Shown here: in pieces, positions 24,409 to 33,232 of the stretch
Position numbering within the stretch: position 1 is the stretch's first letter
How the letters are laid out: every line of letters begins with the position of its first letter
Origin: Cytophagaceae bacterium ABcell3
Lineage (GTDB): Bacteria; Bacteroidota; Bacteroidia; Cytophagales; Cytophagaceae
Reading direction: 5' to 3'
Assembly (NCBI GenBank): GCA_030913385.1
Contig: CP133159.1
Coordinates: 5,033,501 to 5,097,500, forward strand
DNA length: 64,000 bases
Translations under genes and position numbers: made by a program
Notes under the pieces: model-generated
What the model was told of the DNA's origin: nothing
The model's database searches: none
What the model saw: only the letters and a program-made list of their open reading frames with translations

Positions 24409-24494
24409 GTTTAAATTTTTGTGTTGTTTTAGGGCTACTAAGAAAATTAGTAGATTTACCTAGGCATGAAATCTTATTACAAAAATATTAAATA

Positions 24495-24947
24495 ATGATT
24501 GCGGTTCTACAAAAAGTTTCAGAAGCTTCGGTATTAATTGATAAAAAAATCAAAAGCAGGATAAACAATGGCTTGCTCATCCTTCTGGGCATTACCCATG
24601 AAGACACTGAGGATGATATAGTATGGCTAAGCAAGAAAATTGTACAAATGCGTATCTTTTCTGATAAAGAGGGCAAAATGAACCTTTCGGTAAAAGATAT
24701 ACAAGGCGAAATAATTGTGGTCAGCCAATTTACCCTTCATGCCAGTACAAAAAAAGGCAACCGGCCATCTTTCACCAATGCAGCTCCGCCACCGATTGCC
24801 ATCCCACTCTATGAGCAATTTGTTAATATCTTATCTATTAACTTAGGTAAAAATGTACAAACGGGAGAATTCGGGGCAGACATGAAAGTATCCCTTACCA
24901 ATGATGGCCCCGTAACTATAATAATTGATTCTAAAAACAGGATTTAA
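24495..24947 (+). CDS. dtd: D-aminoacyl-tRNA deacylase
   Basis: 150 residues, the usual DTD length. It has the two catalytic-pocket motifs S-Q-F-T-L-H-A near residue 76 and the Gly-cisPro-containing N-D-G-P-V-T near residue 136. It removes D-amino acids (and glycine from mischarged tRNA-Ala) from tRNA. It sits two bases before the MazG-like gene, so both form an operon, an arrangement of two quality-control enzymes also seen in other Bacteroidota. Confidence 0.95.
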   Translation: MIAVLQKVSEASVLIDKKIKSRINNGLLILLGITHEDTEDDIVWLSKKIVQMRIFSDKEGKMNLSVKDIQGEIIVVSQFTLHASTKKGNRPSFTNAAPPPIAIPLYEQFVNILSINLGKNVQTGEFGADMKVSLTNDGPVTIIIDSKNRI

Positions 24948-24949
24948 TA

Positions 24950-25276
24950 ATGACTATTGAAGAAGCACAGAAAAAAGTTGATGAATGGATAAACACTACA
25001 GGTGTCCGTTACTTCAATGAGCTAACCAATATGGCTATCCTCACAGAAGAAGTGGGAGAAGTTGCAAGGATTATATCACGAAAATACGGTGAGCAGTCAT
25101 TAAAAGAAAGTGACAAAGACAAAAACCTCAGTGACGAAATGGCTGATGTAATGTTTGTACTTATCTGCCTGGCCAACCAGACAGGAGTTAACCTAACCGA
25201 TGCACTGGAAAAAAACCTTGCAAAGAAAAGCATTAGAGACAAAGAAAGGCATAAGAACAATGAAAAACTCAAGTAG
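24950..25276 (+). CDS. MazG-like nucleotide pyrophosphohydrolase
   Basis: 108 residues, a single all-alpha NTP-PPase domain with the metal motif E-E-V-G-E-V-A near residue 29 and the second acidic motif D-E-M-A-D-V near residue 63. These hydrolyse nucleoside triphosphates or their derivatives to monophosphates. It starts two bases after dtd, so it is translationally coupled. The C-terminus is Lys-rich. Confidence 0.87.
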   Translation: MTIEEAQKKVDEWINTTGVRYFNELTNMAILTEEVGEVARIISRKYGEQSLKESDKDKNLSDEMADVMFVLICLANQTGVNLTDALEKNLAKKSIRDKERHKNNEKLK

Positions 25277-25295
25277 GCCTTGTATATATGAGGCT

Positions 25296-26258
25296 TTACT
25301 TCTTTTTCAATAGACAATAATTCTTAAATGTACCGATCTGCTTTCCACCTAAAACCTTTTGTTCAATAAAAGTCGTTAGCCGGTTTTTCAGTTTTTCATG
25401 CTTATGTAAATTACGTCCTTGCCGGACGTTGCCTTTATACTGAAGGCTTGATTTCCAGTAAAGCTCATTTATCTTGTCCTTCATTGCTACGGGATGGCTT
25501 CCATGAAAAACAGGAAGTTTATTTAATGGACCGTAGTCAAATTCCAGAGGGGTAGCCTGATTCATCACCTGACCTTTGTCAGAGCCATGGTGTAAGCTAT
25601 CGTGATTTACTTTTTTGCTAGTCATCACTTCTGGCGGACGAACCCATCCATAATGGTAGATATCTGCACCAGCCCGGACTACTTTGAGTTTCTCTGTTCC
25701 TTCTTTACGGTAGTATTCATGCCAGTCCCCTTCTTTAAAATCTTGTATTTTCCGAAACGACTGTGCATCTCGCCATGGCCTTATATCTGGTCTATTTTTT
25801 ATGACACGAATTTCTGAAGGATACCAACCATGAGCATTATGGTAGTGGTCATAATCTCCCCAAAAATGTTTGTAATCAAAAAGAAGTCCCTCTACTTCAT
25901 CATCATGTTGAAATTCAGCGCATCTATTCTTAATAATTTCTAAGTCCTTTTCATGAACCACCTCATCGCTCTGCAGGTAAAACAACCAGTCACCCTTGCA
26001 TGCCTTTCGGGCTATATCGGTTTGGCGAGCCAACTCTGTACTTCGAGGAAATTTTCTGGTATCCCATACCGTGTCAATAATCTTAATTTTAGGAGATAAA
26101 ATAGAGGATATTTCATCCCTTGTCTTGTCGTCTTCGTCGCAGTCGCCAAGTGCTACTATGAATTCATCTACAATTGGAAGTATGGAAAGTATTGACTCCT
26201 TTATCGGAAAATACAGTTTAGTCGCATTTTTGGCCATCGTAAATCCACTAATTGTCAT
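25296..26258 (-). CDS. Family 2 glycosyltransferase
   Basis: 320 residues. The GT-A start is shortened (M-T-I-S-G-F-T-M-A-K-N-A) and followed by D-E-F-I-V-A-L-G-D-C-D-E-D-D-K-T and F-Y-L-Q-S-D-E-V (DxD-type site near residue 98). There are no membrane segments. The C-terminal part is rich in His, Trp and Tyr. It resembles GT2 enzymes of glycan assembly; donor and acceptor are unknown. Convergent with the MazG-like gene, only 19 bases apart. Confidence 0.78.
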   Translation of the reverse strand: MTISGFTMAKNATKLYFPIKESILSILPIVDEFIVALGDCDEDDKTRDEISSILSPKIKIIDTVWDTRKFPRSTELARQTDIARKACKGDWLFYLQSDEVVHEKDLEIIKNRCAEFQHDDEVEGLLFDYKHFWGDYDHYHNAHGWYPSEIRVIKNRPDIRPWRDAQSFRKIQDFKEGDWHEYYRKEGTEKLKVVRAGADIYHYGWVRPPEVMTSKKVNHDSLHHGSDKGQVMNQATPLEFDYGPLNKLPVFHGSHPVAMKDKINELYWKSSLQYKGNVRQGRNLHKHEKLKNRLTTFIEQKVLGGKQIGTFKNYCLLKKK

Positions 26259-26489
26259 GATTGAGATTTCAGCTTATTGATTGTCTAATTTGAACCGCAA
26301 ATTACTACATTTTCAGAAACCCTTAAAAAATTCCTGTTTTCCCAAAAACTATTGCATTACATTACATACCCAAGCATAATTATTACGTATTAGAAAAGAG
26401 AATTAATACCATTAAACAATTATTGTCTGGCAAAAAATGAGACATTTCAAAAAATATAAAAAAATAGCGTTAAACACAACTCTTTCCTG

Positions 26490-26520
26490 TTTGTTTTAGG
26501 TTTATAAATACATAATTTTA
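26490..26520 (+). promoter_or_regulatory. Predicted promoter of ilvE
   Basis: TTTG at 26490-26493, a 19-base spacer and TAATTTTA at 26513-26520, one base away from TAnnTTTG. It starts transcription about 40 bases before the ATG. The rest of 26259-26489 is AT-rich with nothing recognised. Confidence 0.55.
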
Positions 26521-26566
26521 CAAAAACTTAGCATTTCAGGTCTATCAGACTAATTATTATACAACA

Positions 26567-27631
26567 ATGGCTTTAAATATAGAGATCCAAAAGACGTCCG
26601 GCTCGCGGTTAAAGGAAACAGATTTCAGCAATCTGGAATTTGGAGCAGTATATGCCGACCATATGCTGACCGTAGATTATGCCAACGGTGAGTGGCAAAA
26701 CCCCAAAATATCTCCTTTCGGAAATATAAACATGAGTCCTGCAACATCTGTCCTGCATTATGGACAAACTGTTTTTGAAGGCCTGAAAGCATATAAGGAT
26801 GACAACGGCGATATAGTCATTTTTCGCCCTTTAGATCACCATAAGCGTTTTAACCGCTCTGCAGAACGCCTGTGCATGCCCGAAATACCTGAAGATGTAT
26901 TCATGGACGGACTAGCAGAGCTATTGAAGCTTGACCATGCATGGATCCCTAACCAAAAAGGGTGCTCTTTATACCTAAGACCTTTTATGTATGCCTCCGA
27001 TGAGTATATAGGAGTTAGACCATCCAGAACCTATAAGTTTATTATATTCACATCTCCGGTATCTGGCTACTACAAAGGCAGTGTAAAAGTGTTGGTAGAA
27101 ACTAATTTTGTTAGGGCAGCAGAAGGGGGAATTGGATTTGCAAAATCGGGCGGTAATTATGCAGCGTCTCTTTTGCCTGCAAAACTTGCCGGCGAAAAAG
27201 GTTTTCACCAATTACTGTGGACAGACAGCAAAGAGCATAAATACTTTGAAGAGTCAGGAACAATGAATGTCATGTTCCTAATTGGCGACACGCTTGTTAC
27301 CCCTCCACTCTCTACCTCTATCTTATCTGGCATCACAAGAGACAGTGTGATACAGCTAGCTAAAGACTGGGGCGTAAAAGTAGAGGAGCGTAAAGTAAGT
27401 ATTGATGAAGTGTTGGAAGCGCACAGAAACGGAACTTTAAACGATGCGTTTGGAACCGGAACCGCTGCTACCATTACACACATAGCAATGATCCACCATA
27501 ATGGTCAAGATTATTATCTTCCTGATACATCAAAAAGGGAGCTTTCTAATAAATTGAACGATACGTTAAACGATATGAAACTAGGCCAGGCTGAAGACAA
27601 GTTTGGATGGATTTACAAATTAAAAGTATAA
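26567..27631 (+). CDS. ilvE: Branched-chain amino acid aminotransferase
   Basis: 354 residues, the size of type-II BCATs. Diagnostic segments are L-H-Y-G-Q-T-V-F-E-G-L-K-A-Y near residue 63, R-P-F-M-Y-A near 140, the PLP lysine K193 in F-A-K-S-G-G-N-Y-A, and E-S-G-T-M-N-V near 229. It makes the last step of valine, leucine and isoleucine synthesis and the first of their breakdown. It is monocistronic with its own promoter and terminator. Confidence 0.94.
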   Translation: MALNIEIQKTSGSRLKETDFSNLEFGAVYADHMLTVDYANGEWQNPKISPFGNINMSPATSVLHYGQTVFEGLKAYKDDNGDIVIFRPLDHHKRFNRSAERLCMPEIPEDVFMDGLAELLKLDHAWIPNQKGCSLYLRPFMYASDEYIGVRPSRTYKFIIFTSPVSGYYKGSVKVLVETNFVRAAEGGIGFAKSGGNYAASLLPAKLAGEKGFHQLLWTDSKEHKYFEESGTMNVMFLIGDTLVTPPLSTSILSGITRDSVIQLAKDWGVKVEERKVSIDEVLEAHRNGTLNDAFGTGTAATITHIAMIHHNGQDYYLPDTSKRELSNKLNDTLNDMKLGQAEDKFGWIYKLKV

Positions 27632-27632
27632 T

Positions 27633-27663
27633 AAAAGGCTGTCAGTATTGGCAGCCTTTTTTG
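27633..27663 (+). terminator. Terminator of ilvE
   Basis: AAAAGGCTG / CAGCCTTTT stem with a 10-base loop and a T-rich tail, directly after the stop codon. Confidence 0.88.
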
Positions 27664-27777
27664 TTAAAACACTTTTTTTTAGCAAAGAGTAAGCTGACAC
27701 ATTGCGATAGCTAAACTGCGCGAAAAACTACAAATATCTCACCGAATAAATGCAAGCAAGTCGATAGCCTTATCTAT

Positions 27778-28377
27778 ATGAAATTCGTCACCGCCCTTGT
27801 ACTACTACTGATTTTCGGAATATCTTGTGCCCCAAGACCACAGCAACAAACAACAGATGTCAACTTAGACGATTCTTCTCAAGTAATTCTTTTTACCAAC
27901 CATGTAACAAGGTATATACACGGACAAAAGTGGCGACAACTACTTTACCATATCCATCCAACAAAAGGAATTACTTTCTCGCCCTACACGTATATAGACA
28001 CATCAACAGCGGTTCAAATGCGTCCTGGTGGCCCTGAGGCATTCTGGACCGACACAACACGCACCTTGACCTGGGGATATGAAGATGGCACAGGGGAACC
28101 AATCCGTATGAACTTCAGGGAGTATTATGAAGAACACCTGTACCCGGTAAATTTCATGAACGCTGAAAAAGTAGCTTTTAACGAACAAATTGGCCAAGGG
28201 AATACGGTCAATAACATAGAAGAAGTTTTTCCAAATGCAGTGTTTACAGAATACCATTTTGCCGGTTTCAACCCTGAATTTGGAGGAATGGATTGGAGAA
28301 GCTTAAGAGTTGTTGTAGAGGCTTATGAAGGCAACCTATATGTGGTAGCATTAGTAAATGACCGTTGGACCATTTAG
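27778..28377 (+). CDS. Conserved lipoprotein of unknown function
   Basis: 199 residues with a lipoprotein signal peptide; lipobox G-I-S-C with Cys 17. The mature part has many aromatic residues and a W-G-Y-E-D-G-T-G-E-P segment near residue 98, with no family recognised. The final base of the stop codon TAG is the first base of the inserted element at 28377-28630. Before insertion the stop was probably also TAG, so the protein is unchanged. Confidence 0.7.
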   Translation: MKFVTALVLLLIFGISCAPRPQQQTTDVNLDDSSQVILFTNHVTRYIHGQKWRQLLYHIHPTKGITFSPYTYIDTSTAVQMRPGGPEAFWTDTTRTLTWGYEDGTGEPIRMNFREYYEEHLYPVNFMNAEKVAFNEQIGQGNTVNNIEEVFPNAVFTEYHFAGFNPEFGGMDWRSLRVVVEAYEGNLYVVALVNDRWTI

Positions 28378-28630
28378 GGCGCGCTGAAAAACGCCCAAAA
28401 TGTTGACTTATTTATATTTGTGTAAAAATTATGAGGGATAGGTGCAAGGTTTTTTCGGTTATTTCTTAATTTACCGTGCACAGTAAATTGAGAGACTTTT
28501 AATCCAATACTTTTTTTGGGCTAGCCACAAGCGCGCAATCTACTTTATGGCCTTACATTCAAAGTATTCCAATACGTCTTCATGTAAGGCCATGCCTATC
28601 TTGCACACTTGTGATTTTTTCAGCAGGCCC
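28377..28630 (+). mobile_element. MITE-like element, GGGC family, copy 1
   Basis: 254 bases with terminal inverted repeats GGGCGCGCTGAAAAA and (reverse complement of the right end) GGGCCTGCTGAAAAA. It contains an inner 12-bp inverted repeat ATGGCCTTACAT / ATGTAAGGCCAT. Flanking 7-mers CCATTTA and CTATCTA agree at 5 of 7 positions, a decayed target duplication. No transposase is encoded. The rest of the gap to 28760 holds nothing recognised. Confidence 0.8.
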
Positions 28631-28760
28631 CTATCTAGAACCTCCGTTATCAAACGAGGCGTTGTAAATCCCAAAGTATTCTTATAAAAAACCGCATTTT
28701 ACAGAACTAACTTTTCCAAGCCCCGGTTTTTCTTTTCATAATAAGCATTCATCCATCCAG

Positions 28761-30530
28761 ATGAGAAAAGAACAAACGACTTCCAAAACCGCTACCAAAC
28801 AACTTCTTCGGGCATTAAGTTATGCAAAACCTCAGAAGAGGACAGTCATTGGTATAATAACGCTTACACTGTTGGTCGCAGCAAGCGGTGTAGCAGAGCC
28901 GCTTATTATAAAGCATATTTTTGATAATTTAGGAACAGAAAGCCAAGCCTTAACCCAAGTAGCCATGGGCATCGGTGGATTACTAGCACTGAGCTTATTA
29001 AAAGAAACCTTTTCAGGGTTAAGCAATTGGTTAACTTGGCGTACACGAATTAATATCCACTATGGTCTGCTGGGAGCAACAGTAGAAAGAATACACCGCC
29101 TTCCATTAGACGCCCACCGCAAAGAAGGGGTTGGGTCTGTTATGACCAAACTGGAAAGAGGCATACAAGGCTTTATCACTGCCATATCAGAAATTGCTTT
29201 TAACGTATTGCCAGCATTGGCGTATTTGGTCATGGCCATCGTCATTATGATCCAGCTCGATTGGCGTATGACTATTTTGGTCCTGGCCTTTGCCCCACTG
29301 CCCACTATTATTGCAGCCTATGCAGCACCTTCTCAAACCGAACGGGAAAGGTTCTTGATGAACCGATGGGGAAAAATATACTCCAGGTTCAATGAAGTGC
29401 TTTCAGGAATTGTTACTGTCCGCAGTTTTGCCATGGAAGACTATGAGAAAAAACGTTTCTTGCAAGATGTAGATGAGGCTAATGACCGGGTAGTAAAAGG
29501 TGTTGGTTTTGACAGCCGCATAGGAGCCTTTCAAAATATTGTGGTGACCATGGCCCGTATTTCAGCCATTGCCCTAGGAGGTTATTTTGTTATCAAAGGC
29601 GAATTTCAAATAGGAACTTTAATGGCCTTCTTAGGCTATGTTGGGGGACTTTTTGGCCCTGTGCAAGGACTGACAGGCATTTATAAAACTACTCAAACGG
29701 CAAAGGTTTCCCTAGAGCATATCTTTAATATACTTGACACCCAAGACCACCTCGGAGATGCCCCTAACGCTATAGAGCCTGGGCCATTTAAAGGAGAAGT
29801 GAAATTTAGCCATATACATTTCAATTATAAAGGATGTGAAAAGCTATTGAACGGGATAAACCTGCATGTAAAACCTGGAGAATGTGTAGCCATTGTAGGC
29901 CCTTCCGGATCTGGAAAATCGACCTTAATGGCACTGCTACAACGTTTTTATGACCCTCAAGAAGGAACGGTTGAAATAGACGGCATGGATGTCCGCACGT
30001 TGAAGCAGCAAGCATTAAGAAAGCAAACAGGTGTGGTCATGCAAGATGCACTGCTGTTTAATGACAGCATAAAAAATAACATTGCTTACGGCCGCCCGAA
30101 TGCTTCAGACAAAGAAATTATTGAAGCAGCCATTGCCGCCAACGCCCATGAGTTTATTATGAAAATGGAAGATGGTTACAATACTATATTAGGCGAAAAA
30201 GGCAATGGACTTTCTGTCGGAGAAAGGCAAAGAATAGCCATAGCACGCGCCTTGCTCAAAAGCCCGCCTATCCTGATCTTGGACGAAGCTACTTCTGCAC
30301 TAGACGCGGAACTGGAAGCGAAGGTCCAAGAGGCCTTGGACAGGCTTATAAAAGGACGAACTACCTTTATTATAGCCCATAGACTGGCTACAGTGGTCAA
30401 TGCGGATAGAATTGTGGTATTCAAAAACGGTAAGATTATAGAAACAGGAACTCATAAAGACTTACTAAACGAGAATGGCTATTATGCCACACTTGTAGAA
30501 AGACAGACTAAAGGATTATTGGTAGCATAG
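28761..30530 (+). CDS. ABC transporter, fused permease and ATPase (exporter type)
   Basis: 589 residues. Residues 25-310 form a type-1 ABC exporter membrane domain with six helices. The nucleotide-binding domain has Walker A G-P-S-G-S-G-K-S-T near 375, signature L-S-V-G-E-R-Q-R near 478 and Walker B I-L-I-L-D-E-A-T-S near 500, plus the H-loop I-I-A-H-R. It works as a homo- or heterodimer in the inner membrane and exports lipids, peptides or drugs (MsbA-like); the substrate is unknown. The stop codon TAG uses the first base of the downstream element. Confidence 0.9.
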   Translation: MRKEQTTSKTATKQLLRALSYAKPQKRTVIGIITLTLLVAASGVAEPLIIKHIFDNLGTESQALTQVAMGIGGLLALSLLKETFSGLSNWLTWRTRINIHYGLLGATVERIHRLPLDAHRKEGVGSVMTKLERGIQGFITAISEIAFNVLPALAYLVMAIVIMIQLDWRMTILVLAFAPLPTIIAAYAAPSQTERERFLMNRWGKIYSRFNEVLSGIVTVRSFAMEDYEKKRFLQDVDEANDRVVKGVGFDSRIGAFQNIVVTMARISAIALGGYFVIKGEFQIGTLMAFLGYVGGLFGPVQGLTGIYKTTQTAKVSLEHIFNILDTQDHLGDAPNAIEPGPFKGEVKFSHIHFNYKGCEKLLNGINLHVKPGECVAIVGPSGSGKSTLMALLQRFYDPQEGTVEIDGMDVRTLKQQALRKQTGVVMQDALLFNDSIKNNIAYGRPNASDKEIIEAAIAANAHEFIMKMEDGYNTILGEKGNGLSVGERQRIAIARALLKSPPILILDEATSALDAELEAKVQEALDRLIKGRTTFIIAHRLATVVNADRIVVFKNGKIIETGTHKDLLNENGYYATLVERQTKGLLVA

Positions 30531-30789
30531 GGCGCGCTGAAAAACGCCCAAAACATTGATCTGTTTATATTTGTATAAAAATTAGGAGGTATAGGTGCAA
30601 GGGTTTTTCTGTTATTTCTTATTTTTCCGTGCACAGTAAATTGAAAAGCTTTAACCCAATACTTTTTTTGGGCTACCCACAAGCGCACAATCTACTTTAT
30701 GGCCTTACATTCGAAGTATTCCAATACGTCTTCATGTAAGGCCATGCATATCTTGCACACTTGTGACTTTTTCAGCAGGCCCTAGCATA
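30523..30789 (+). mobile_element. MITE-like element, GGGC family, copy 2, with target duplications
   Basis: The element is 30530-30782 (253 bases). It is flanked by perfect 7-base direct repeats TAGCATA at 30523-30529 and 30783-30789, a clear target-site duplication. Ends and the inner 12-bp inverted repeat (30699-30710 / 30734-30745) match copies 1 and 3. Removing the element and one duplication restores GCA-TAA, so the ABC gene's original stop was TAA at this point. Confidence 0.88.
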
Positions 30790-30866
30790 AGATAAGCTCA
30801 CAAAGTATGTCTCATGTAAGCGCATAGCACAATGTCATACTTGAGACGCTTAACAAGCATTAGCTT

Positions 30867-30896
30867 AAAAGCTGGCGATGGAAACCGCCAGCTTTT
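30867..30896 (-). terminator. Terminator of the Tudor-like protein gene
   Basis: An 11-bp perfect stem AAAAGCTGGCG / CGCCAGCTTTT with an 8-base loop. It lies 15 bases beyond the stop of the minus-strand gene and also faces the ABC gene. Confidence 0.8.
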
Positions 30897-30910
30897 GCTT
30901 TATATCAATC

Positions 30911-31435
30911 TCATTCTGATTTTTGACCTACGAAGTAGTCTTCTTTATATTTAAACAAAACGTTAAAAGTCGTAAGGCTGCCATAAATCCTGGTGATATA
31001 CTGCTGCATATCCACCTTTTCTTCAGCGTTTAAGTTTTTGTGGCTATTAATTTTTTGTTCGAGCACCCTCAACCTATCCCGAAGCATCGTGATTTTATGA
31101 AAAAAAGTTTCAATAGGAATTTCTTTAGGTGCTAATTTTTCATCAAAGGGCTGAAGGATCAGTTTACCTTTGTACCAACGTTCCCCCAATTTCACCACTT
31201 CAGTAATGTCAGCCCATTTTTCGAGGATATCAGTCATCATCAACTGAACATCCTTAACAGTTATATACTCTCCTTCGTTAACACTTTCAATAACTTCTAT
31301 TTCATCATCCTTATCTATTTCCTGCACCCCTTTTTCAAGAAAGCTAACCTTATATACCCTGAAACGTGAAGCGAAAATTACCCCCTCGCCATATGAAGGG
31401 TGCTGAATACGAGAGCCAATTCCTAGTTCTTTCAT
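30911..31435 (-). CDS. Conserved protein with an N-terminal Tudor/SH3-like fold
   Basis: 174 residues, no signal peptide. The first 50 residues, with G-S-R-I-Q-H-P-S-Y-G-E-G-V-I, resemble the small beta-barrel seen at the C-terminus of UvrD/PcrA helicases and in other Tudor/KOW-like domains. The remainder is predicted helical, with a short coiled-coil stretch near 130-150 (M-L-R-D-R-L-R-V-L-E-Q-K). No function is known to me. It may bind protein or nucleic acid. It is divergent from the degenerate DEAD-box gene, separated by a MITE-like element. Confidence 0.6.
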   Translation of the reverse strand: MKELGIGSRIQHPSYGEGVIFASRFRVYKVSFLEKGVQEIDKDDEIEVIESVNEGEYITVKDVQLMMTDILEKWADITEVVKLGERWYKGKLILQPFDEKLAPKEIPIETFFHKITMLRDRLRVLEQKINSHKNLNAEEKVDMQQYITRIYGSLTTFNVLFKYKEDYFVGQKSE

Positions 31436-31458
31436 TTATTTATACAGATTATATTTTT

Positions 31459-31627
31459 AACCTGAAATATGCATTAGAACTTTATATTGCGTGGCAAAAC
31501 AACTTCAGATCAGACGCTTCGCTCGCATTTGGTTTTTAACCATAGAACCACTATGCTTTGCAAACCAAATACGCTGATTATTTGTTCTTTTGCCCCTCAT
31601 AACGAAATCTAATACATATTCCAGGTT
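31459..31627 (-). mobile_element. AACCTG-family inverted-repeat element, copy R1
   Basis: 169 bases. The left end AACCTGAAATATGCATTAGA and the reverse complement of the right end (AACCTGGAATATGTATTAGA) agree at 18 of 20 positions. Read on the minus strand, its interior matches the element at 36715-36865, including TTAGATTTCGT, GGGGCAAAA and GAGCGAAGCG blocks. No coding capacity. Confidence 0.75.
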
Positions 31628-31702
31628 TAACAAAAATTACTAATAAAAACATCTTCTGACCAGAAATGTTGCCACCTTAGATTTTTACAGGCAGAAGTTT
31701 TG

Positions 31703-31710
31703 TAACTTTG
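31703..31710 (+). promoter_or_regulatory. Predicted -7 box of the DEAD-box gene
   Basis: TAACTTTG matches TAnnTTTG exactly and lies 22 bases before the GTG start. No well-spaced -33 element was found. Confidence 0.42.
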
Positions 31711-31732
31711 GATAAAACCAATACCAAAAACC

Positions 31733-33046
31733 GTGTCACTGGATAAACTAAAATTAAACAAGCAGCTAACAAAAGCAATGGAAGACGCAGGATTTCAGTC
31801 ACCAAAAGAAATCCAAGAAAAAAGCCTTTCACGAATTATGGGTGGTCAAGACCTAATCATTGTAGGGCCAGAAGGGTGCGGAAAATCCACTTTATTAGTT
31901 TTAGCTGTCCTGAAAAAACTTAATTATGCTTTTGAGGAAGCTCCCAGAGCATTGATATTGGTACCAGACAAAGAAACAGGCCTAGAGCTAGAAGAAAAAT
32001 TTAGCGTGCTTGGGAAAAACAGCAACCTCAGGGTGCTAGCGCTATATGCAGGATATAGCATAGAAAGCCAGCGTGATGACATAGCAGACGGAGTAGATAT
32101 CGTTATTGGCACGCCAGATAGGATCCAGGCTATCTATTATACATCTGGCATCAACCTGAACAAACTCCAAATGTATATTTTGGAAGATGCAGAAAAACAT
32201 GTAAAGCAAGGCTTTAAAACCCAGATTTTACAGCTTCACGAAAGTATGCGAAAGTGCCAAAAGCTGGTTTTCACAGAAGTCATTCACGACAAACTAAATA
32301 AAATCACCGAACCCTTGCTCAATGTTCCAACAGTAATTGAATCAGAAGAAGAGCCAGAGGAGAAGCTAGATATTATCAATCAGGTAGTTTATCAGGTACC
32401 TAACTACAAAACTAAACTAAACCTCCTGAACCTATTAATGGCAGATGCAGATATTTTCAATAAAGTCGCCGTATTTGCCAACACAAGAACTACTACTGAA
32501 AACCTGTACAAAAGCCTGTCACGACGAATTCCAGGTGAAGTTGCCATGTTTAGGCCTTCTGGTTCAGCAAATACCTATTTTGATTATATAGAAGACTTTT
32601 TACAATCTCCTGAAGTACGAGTGCTGCTTATAGCAAACGAAGCTGAAGAAGACATGGAAGCTAGTCACTTTCCAGTAATCTTACATTTCGATCTTCCTGA
32701 AAACCCTGATGTTCTTGTTAAAAGAATACTGGCAAATGATGATAGCCAGGACAAGCTGTCATTGATATTTACTACAGACATTGAACTTATTCTAGTAAAA
32801 AAAGCGGAACAACTTACCGGCCACAAGTTTGCTTTAGAAGATTTACCGCTAGGCCTAATTATAGAAGGAGACCCACATAGCAATAAGCGTAAAAAAGAAA
32901 GTAAAGCTAGCGGGGAAAACACGGAAGGCCTAAAAAGAGCAGCGTTTCATGAAAAGAAACCGGAAAACGCCAAAGATTACAACTACAGCTTTAAGGACAA
33001 ATTGAAAATGTTTGGCAAAAAGCATCGTAAAAACAAAAAGCTATAA
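31733..33046 (+). CDS. Degenerate DEAD-box helicase-like protein
   Basis: 437 residues, GTG start. The Q-motif region (G-F-Q-S-P-K-E-I-Q-E) and two RecA-like lobes are clear. Walker A is present but unusual (G-P-E-G-C-G-K-S-T). The DEAD box reads E-D-A-E, the S-A-T motif reads F-T-E and the H-R-I-G-R-T-G-R motif VI is absent. A basic tail of 55 residues ends in K-K-H-R-K-N-K-K. ATP hydrolysis and unwinding are doubtful; the protein may bind RNA or ribosomal particles without helicase activity. Family membership is confident and function is open. Confidence 0.8.
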   Translation: MSLDKLKLNKQLTKAMEDAGFQSPKEIQEKSLSRIMGGQDLIIVGPEGCGKSTLLVLAVLKKLNYAFEEAPRALILVPDKETGLELEEKFSVLGKNSNLRVLALYAGYSIESQRDDIADGVDIVIGTPDRIQAIYYTSGINLNKLQMYILEDAEKHVKQGFKTQILQLHESMRKCQKLVFTEVIHDKLNKITEPLLNVPTVIESEEEPEEKLDIINQVVYQVPNYKTKLNLLNLLMADADIFNKVAVFANTRTTTENLYKSLSRRIPGEVAMFRPSGSANTYFDYIEDFLQSPEVRVLLIANEAEEDMEASHFPVILHFDLPENPDVLVKRILANDDSQDKLSLIFTTDIELILVKKAEQLTGHKFALEDLPLGLIIEGDPHSNKRKKESKASGENTEGLKRAAFHEKKPENAKDYNYSFKDKLKMFGKKHRKNKKL

Positions 33047-33126
33047 CCTTACTAATTCATCAGCAACAGGTTAAGCCCAAGTATTTTAAAGAAGAAAAGC
33101 TCGTTATATTTGGGGCAAATAAAATC

Positions 33127-33151
33127 GGCCAGGGCTCCAAAAGACCTGGCC
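33127..33151. terminator. Hairpin terminator after the DEAD-box gene
   Basis: GGCCAGG / CCTGGCC with an 11-base loop, 80 bases after the stop codon. The flanking runs are weak, so termination strength is uncertain. Confidence 0.5.
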
Positions 33152-33175
33152 TTAGAACTTTACTCTCGGATATTT

Positions 33176-33207
33176 AACCTGAAATATGCCTTAGAACTTT
33201 CTTTTGC
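33176..33207 (-). repeat. End fragment of an AACCTG-family element (R4)
   Basis: Starts AACCTGAAATATGCCTTAGA and matches the left end of R1 at 31459 over about 30 bases, including the following AACTTT. The other end is missing. Confidence 0.55.
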
Positions 33208-33232
33208 ATTAATCCTAGTTTAATTACAAAGA

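Noticed and set aside
25277..25295. Terminator between the convergent MazG-like and glycosyltransferase genes
   Set aside because: No stable stem followed by a T-run was visible in this short gap.
30482..30688. Minus-strand ORF of 68 codons, similar to the one at 51523-51726
   Set aside because: Both lie mainly inside copies of the 253-base element and look alike only because the DNA is repeated. Copy 1 does not keep the frame, and there is no start signal or known family.
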